Notes under the pieces: model-generated
Database searches by the model: none
What the model saw: the letters and a program-made list of their open reading frames with translations, nothing else
Told to the model about the DNA's origin: nothing
Source: a virus
DNA: 31,501 nucleotides
Direction: 5' to 3' (one strand)
Virus record (IMG/VR): IMGVR_UViG_3300023174_000460
Span: 1-31,501 of that record
In this document: positions 28,921 through 31,501 of the stretch, piece by piece
Position numbering within the stretch: the first letter of the stretch is position 1
How the letters are laid out: each line of letters opens with the position of its first letter
Program-made: the position numbers and the translations under genes

Positions 28921-28957
28921 GGGGAAAAGAAAAGCCTCTTCGTAATATAGTTCTGAC
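28921..28957 (+). repeat. 37-bp repeat, copy 3 (diverged)
   Basis: Starts GGGGAAAAGAAAAG; the second half is CGTAATATAGTTCTGAC. Copy 2 to copy 3 is 58 bp start to start. Confidence 0.75.
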
Positions 28958-29050
28958 AAATATAAGGTTTGAAAGGTTTGTCCGATATGTCCAATTCGAC
29001 GTCCCATAACCCCAGGCTTTTGTCAAGCCCAGGGATCAAGGATAGTCTTG

Positions 29051-29362
29051 TTACTCTTCTTTGTCTGGTGTTGAGTTCTTCTTCTTGTTATGAGCAAACA
29101 CTAAGATAGCGCCAAGGTTCTTATCTGTAAGAACAGAGTCAATTTCTTCCTCAGTAACATTGATTAGTTCTAGAAACATCTTGAATGTTTCTGTAATCAT
29201 CTCTTCACCGATAGGGGTTAGGTCTTTGATCAAACCTTCTGCCACCATGTACGCCATTGGACAACCTAGGTCGTTGTAGTCCATAAATGCTGAGAAGTCT
29301 TCGTCATTACGGAACTCAATCCATAACTGACCAATGACTCCAGTCTTATCTGCAAAATTCAT
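29051..29362 (-). CDS. Unknown acidic protein
   Basis: 103 residues: IGQLWIEFRNDEDFSAFMDY, helical centre with EEEIDSVLTD, basic-acidic tail (HNKKKNSTPDKEE). Immediately follows the preceding gene (stop then ATG, no gap). No family recognised. Confidence 0.75.
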   Translation of the reverse strand: MNFADKTGVIGQLWIEFRNDEDFSAFMDYNDLGCPMAYMVAEGLIKDLTPIGEEMITETFKMFLELINVTEEEIDSVLTDKNLGAILVFAHNKKKNSTPDKEE

Positions 29363-29587
29363 TTATAATTTACCTTTCATCTCTAACATAAGTTTATCAT
29401 ACTCTTCTTGTGCTGTCAAGGCTAAAACATCAAACCTATGAAATACAATCAAAGGTAGATTTCTAACGAGATAGTATCCAACTCGTTCTAGGTCTATGGA
29501 GAAATCTTCTGTTAGAAGTTTTGCCAACTGTTCTGCTTTTCTTGATTCTTTATTGTGTTGTGCCGTTCTACGAACTGAATACGCCAT
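29363..29587 (-). CDS. Unknown helical protein
   Basis: 74 residues: MAYSVRRTAQHNKESRKAEQ, then FSIDLERVGYYLVRNLPLIV. Strong AGGAGGG before the ATG and a -10 box 17 bases upstream, one of the few leadered starts on this strand. Confidence 0.75.
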   Translation of the reverse strand: MAYSVRRTAQHNKESRKAEQLAKLLTEDFSIDLERVGYYLVRNLPLIVFHRFDVLALTAQEEYDKLMLEMKGKL

Positions 29588-29604
29588 AGTCCCTCCTCTA
29601 TTCC

Positions 29605-29610
29605 ATTATA
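29605..29610 (-). promoter_or_regulatory. -10 box with leader and ribosome binding site
   Basis: TATAAT on the minus strand; start of transcription near 29598, then AGGAGGG before ATG 29587. Confidence 0.65.
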
Positions 29611-29656
29611 CCGCAAAAGTTAGGGGGAGGCAAGCCCCACGCTTACCTCCACCCTT

Positions 29657-29685
29657 AGACATAGTCTGACCCTAGATCTATGTCT
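29657..29685. repeat. 8-bp inverted repeat at a gene end
   Basis: AGACATAG (29657-29664) and CTATGTCT (29678-29685), 13-base loop, starting at the stop of the minus-strand gene. Probably a transcript-end hairpin, without a T tract. Confidence 0.55.
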
Positions 29686-30034
29686 GCTCAATTAAAACTG
29701 GTAGATATGCATCCATAAATTTATCAAATGGTACAGAGACCCTATCAGTAACAGTATTAGTAGTGAAGTCGATGAGGACTGTAGGGTCACCTAGGTCCAG
29801 GCCGTCGTTATCAATTGCGAAGATACCAAACCCTGTCTCCTCTAGAACGCTGTCCTGCATAAGATAACTAATGATCATGCGGGTGCCATATGCTGAATCT
29901 CCTAGACGCGGCTTGGCATGGTTTAAAGCCATGGCTAGGTCCCGCTGCCACTCAGTCTCGCCCCAATGACTGTATAGTGCAACCATAGGGCCCTGCTCAC
30001 TGTCTTTGAATACGTAGTTAATCCGTGCTCCCAT
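29678..30034 (-). CDS. Unknown phage protein
   Basis: 118 residues from ATG 30034 (TAATG with the upstream gene). MGARINYVFKDSEQGPMVAL then SHWGETEWQRDLAMAL and RLGDSAYGTRMIISYLM. Similar proteins occur in actinophage early regions; function unknown. Confidence 0.75.
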   Translation of the reverse strand: MGARINYVFKDSEQGPMVALYSHWGETEWQRDLAMALNHAKPRLGDSAYGTRMIISYLMQDSVLEETGFGIFAIDNDGLDLGDPTVLIDFTTNTVTDRVSVPFDKFMDAYLPVLIEQT

Positions 30035-30180
30035 TACTCTTCTTCCTTCCAAGATACAATTGATAGTTGATTTAATATTTCTCTGCAGAGGTCCTCTTCA
30101 TTATCTGATTCAGCCTCATATTTAAAATTCATATAGTCGCCTGTTGGTTCAAAGATTACTTCAACTTGATACTCGTTCAT
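30034..30180 (-). CDS. 48-residue protein
   Basis: MNEYQVEVIFEPTGDYMNFK..., strand then helix; ends VSWKEEE. ATGA overlap upstream and TAATG downstream. No family recognised. Confidence 0.7.
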   Translation of the reverse strand: MNEYQVEVIFEPTGDYMNFKYEAESDNEEDLCREILNQLSIVSWKEEE

Positions 30181-30695
30181 AGTTGAATAGTTCTTTCTCC
30201 AGTGGTATGAAATACATACTCATCATCATTTGTTTCTAGGTCATCTGTTGGATTTTCGTTCATTGGGTCTCCTTTTTCTATTTGGGTCATTTCTTCAAGT
30301 GTAGCACAATTTGGGCATTTTTCCAAATCGGCTTCCTGAAACTTATCTCTGATTATATTATCAGGGTCCTCAAACTCTGCTCCACAGTTCTCACAGTAGA
30401 ACCAGTTAAAACTAACTCTGACTTGAATGGTCACATTATCTGGGCAAGGTTTATCAGTGATAAAATAACCAAGCCTATTAACAAAGCCCCAACCAGACCA
30501 GATATAACTTCCACCGTCGTCTCCGTCCCCATACATCCATATCTTATTAGGTTCTTGCTGCTTTACAAACTCTACCTCATCGCCATAGGTCTCAAACATC
30601 TCTCCGTCAAAGGAGGCATTTGTATCTATATGGTTTTTGATTGGCTTATAGATAGCGGCCCACTCATCAAGGTCCATTTCAATAAAGTTACTCAC
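30177..30695 (-). CDS. Zinc-ribbon protein, acidic
   Basis: 172 residues from GTG, with GGGAG 7 bases upstream. Trp/Gly-rich N-terminal half (GDGDDGGSYIWSGWGFVNRL), then FYCENCGAEFED and KCPNCATLEE, two CxxC pairs, and an acidic tail. No family recognised. Confidence 0.75.
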   Translation of the reverse strand: MSNFIEMDLDEWAAIYKPIKNHIDTNASFDGEMFETYGDEVEFVKQQEPNKIWMYGDGDDGGSYIWSGWGFVNRLGYFITDKPCPDNVTIQVRVSFNWFYCENCGAEFEDPDNIIRDKFQEADLEKCPNCATLEEMTQIEKGDPMNENPTDDLETNDDEYVFHTTGERTIQL

Positions 30696-30978
30696 CTAGA
30701 ATCTCCCTACGGTTTTTAACATCTTCCTTGGCAAAAGCAATAGCATAAGTTAAAGAATATACCTCAGTAAGGGCGTCTAGGTACCCAGTGGCCTCTGTAC
30801 GAGCCATAGAATCCATAGCCTCACCTGATTCATCTTCAATTGCCTGTGCCTCCGCAAGTTCTTGCTCAGCAATTAGCATGAGGTTTTTTAGTTCCCCGTG
30901 CATGATGTCAAGGCCCGTTACTCCAGCATTGACCATGCGTTGCAAATGGGGCGGGAGACCAATATCTTCTGCATTCAT
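30688..30978 (-). CDS. Unknown helical protein
   Basis: 96 residues: MNAEDIGLPPHLQRMVNAGV, long helix LMLIAEQELAEAQAIEDESG. Overlaps its neighbours. No family recognised. Confidence 0.7.
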   Translation of the reverse strand: MNAEDIGLPPHLQRMVNAGVTGLDIMHGELKNLMLIAEQELAEAQAIEDESGEAMDSMARTEATGYLDALTEVYSLTYAIAFAKEDVKNRREILGE

Positions 30979-31211
30979 TATTCATACCTTTCGTTAGTAG
31001 AGTTCATTATATCAGTAGCCACTGACAACAAATGCCTGGTTGCTATAATCTGTCCATTTAAAGATATGTCTTCAATCTCTAATGACTGATAGTCCTTTGA
31101 ATCCATGTTATATTCAAACTGAGACATTTCCTCTTGAACTAGTTCTGAATCTTGTTCTAAACTAATTAGATGTAACTTCATATACTCTAAAAAGTGTGAT
31201 GATTTAGTCAT
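30978..31211 (-). CDS. Unknown helical protein
   Basis: 77 residues from ATG 31211 (in-frame ATG 31223 possible). FLEYMKLHLISLEQDSELVQ, acidic centre, coiled-coil-like. TAATG overlap with the next gene. Confidence 0.65.
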   Translation of the reverse strand: MTKSSHFLEYMKLHLISLEQDSELVQEEMSQFEYNMDSKDYQSLEIEDISLNGQIIATRHLLSVATDIMNSTNERYE

Positions 31212-31347
31212 TAGGTATACCATATTCCTTCAACATCATAGAAAAGTATTTATCACGCTTTTCATTGTCCCACCCTTTTTCCATGGCGGTAGTTGAAACT
31301 GCTTCTTTTATTTGAGTTATCAACATAACCATTTGTATAGCATTCAT
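31204..31347 (-). CDS. 47-residue protein
   Basis: MNAIQMVMLITQIKEAVSTT... KEYGIPND. TAATG overlap with the gene upstream. No family recognised. Confidence 0.65.
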   Translation of the reverse strand: MNAIQMVMLITQIKEAVSTTAMEKGWDNEKRDKYFSMMLKEYGIPND

Positions 31348-31496
31348 TAGTCAAAGTACCCTTCTGCCCATAGTCCTTGCAAGAAACTAGATACTTCATC
31401 TAGCCCCTTAGCAATACCTGAATTACCCAATTGCTCAGAAGCAATGTTTACATTAGCAATCATCATATTTAAATCAGATAGTTCATAACCTAGCAT
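31347..31496 (-). CDS. Unknown protein, possibly continuing past the window
   Basis: 49 residues from ATG 31496: MLGYELSDLNMMIANVNIAS... WAEGYFD. The frame remains open to the edge, so the start may lie beyond it. Confidence 0.55.
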   Translation of the reverse strand: MLGYELSDLNMMIANVNIASEQLGNSGIAKGLDEVSSFLQGLWAEGYFD

Positions 31497-31501
31497 TATT
31501 A

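Larger units (their letters stand above)
28276..28980. repeat. Dispersed AAGGTTTG / CAAACCTT octamers
   Basis: Exact copies: CAAACCTT at 28276, 28284, 28316; AAGGTTTG at 28336, 28467, 28499, 28821, 28835, 28964, 28973. Near-copies ATGGTTTG at 28374 and 28904. Others occur at 26656 and 26694. Confidence 0.8.
27739..28990. other. Candidate replication origin / iteron region
   Basis: Contains four exact TTATCCACA boxes (27739-27747, 28082-28090, 28135-28143, 28147-28155) and TTATTCACA (27752-27760), all on the plus strand, plus several repeat families listed separately. About 425 bases (28156-28580) and 28809-29050 hold no credible gene. AT-rich stretches (28380-28490) could be an unwinding element. 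Two small genes (27763-28040) sit between the boxes. Confidence 0.7.

Noticed and set aside
28570-28957. CRISPR array
   Set aside because: Only three copies, with irregular spacing (293 and 58 bp) and no cas genes.
30282-30719. 145-residue plus-strand ORF
   Set aside because: Opposite a well-supported zinc-ribbon gene in an overlapping operon; residue pattern is shadow-like.
1-31501. Integrase, attachment sites or insertion sequences
   Set aside because: No tyrosine or serine recombinase or transposase motif was seen; tRNA-Asn overlap with the protease is not flanked by a repeat of the tRNA end in this window.

Overview
The window looks like part of an AT-rich tailed-phage genome (or prophage-like segment) whose host is an actinobacterium, plausibly a freshwater one. 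Evidence for a phage: an adhesin-like virion protein, holin-like proteins, a CHAP endolysin, HNH and GIY-YIG-type homing nucleases, five tRNA genes, and many overlapping small genes. Evidence for an actinobacterial host: a WhiB protein with the four-cysteine pattern and GIWGG, a DUF7455-like zinc protein, a proteasome-beta/HslV-like hydrolase, a secreted trypsin-like protease with a C-terminal Cys/Lys motif that I associate with actinobacterial surface proteins, and widespread leaderless starts. The host is inferred; no marker fixes the species.

Layout. 1-2.8 kb: end of a large Ala-rich adhesin and two small membrane (holin-like) proteins. 2.9-5.4 kb: proteasome-like hydrolase, acidic microprotein, cupin/JmjC-like oxygenase, secreted serine protease whose stop codon lies inside a tRNA-Asn. 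5.4-12.8 kb: a dense modification cassette with SGNH hydrolase, NodU-type carbamoyltransferase, DUF6065-like protein, four 2-oxoglutarate/Fe(II) oxygenase-like proteins and a GT60-like glycosyltransferase. 12.8-19.5 kb: CHAP endolysin, two DUF2061 proteins, zinc ribbons, an APS-kinase/nucleotidyltransferase fusion, thermonuclease, thioredoxin, WhiB, another oxygenase, XapX and a second holin-like protein. 19.5-25.4 kb: individually promoted genes (sulfotransferase-like, Hsp20, HNH, a Cys-rich structural-type protein, tRNA array, second SGNH protein, methyltransferase, two beta-rich proteins). 25.4-31.5 kb: mostly minus-strand small genes, many with zinc ribbons, interrupted by a mostly non-coding, repeat-rich segment (about 27.7-29.05 kb).

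Two system-level signals stand out. First, about 17 genes in the window share one start architecture: a TATAAT/TATACT -10 box followed by 5-7 (nearly always 6) bases and then ATG/GTG. Several also carry TTGACA exactly 17 bases upstream of the -10. These predict leaderless mRNAs read by the host housekeeping sigma factor. Second, the 27.7-29.0 kb segment has four exact DnaA boxes (TTATCCACA) plus one variant, an 18-bp direct repeat, a 10-bp-phased AGTGGAG triplet, about ten copies of AAGGTTTG/CAAACCTT, an 11-bp-arm palindrome and three 37-bp repeats. It is a strong candidate replication origin or partition/control locus.

The 5.4-12.8 kb cassette could carry out successive hydroxylation, glycosylation and carbamoylation of a protein or glycan. 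A prolyl-4-hydroxylase-like enzyme next to a GT60-like transferase resembles the eukaryotic Skp1 hydroxyproline-glycosylation pair. This is inference from family resemblance and gene order, without database searches.
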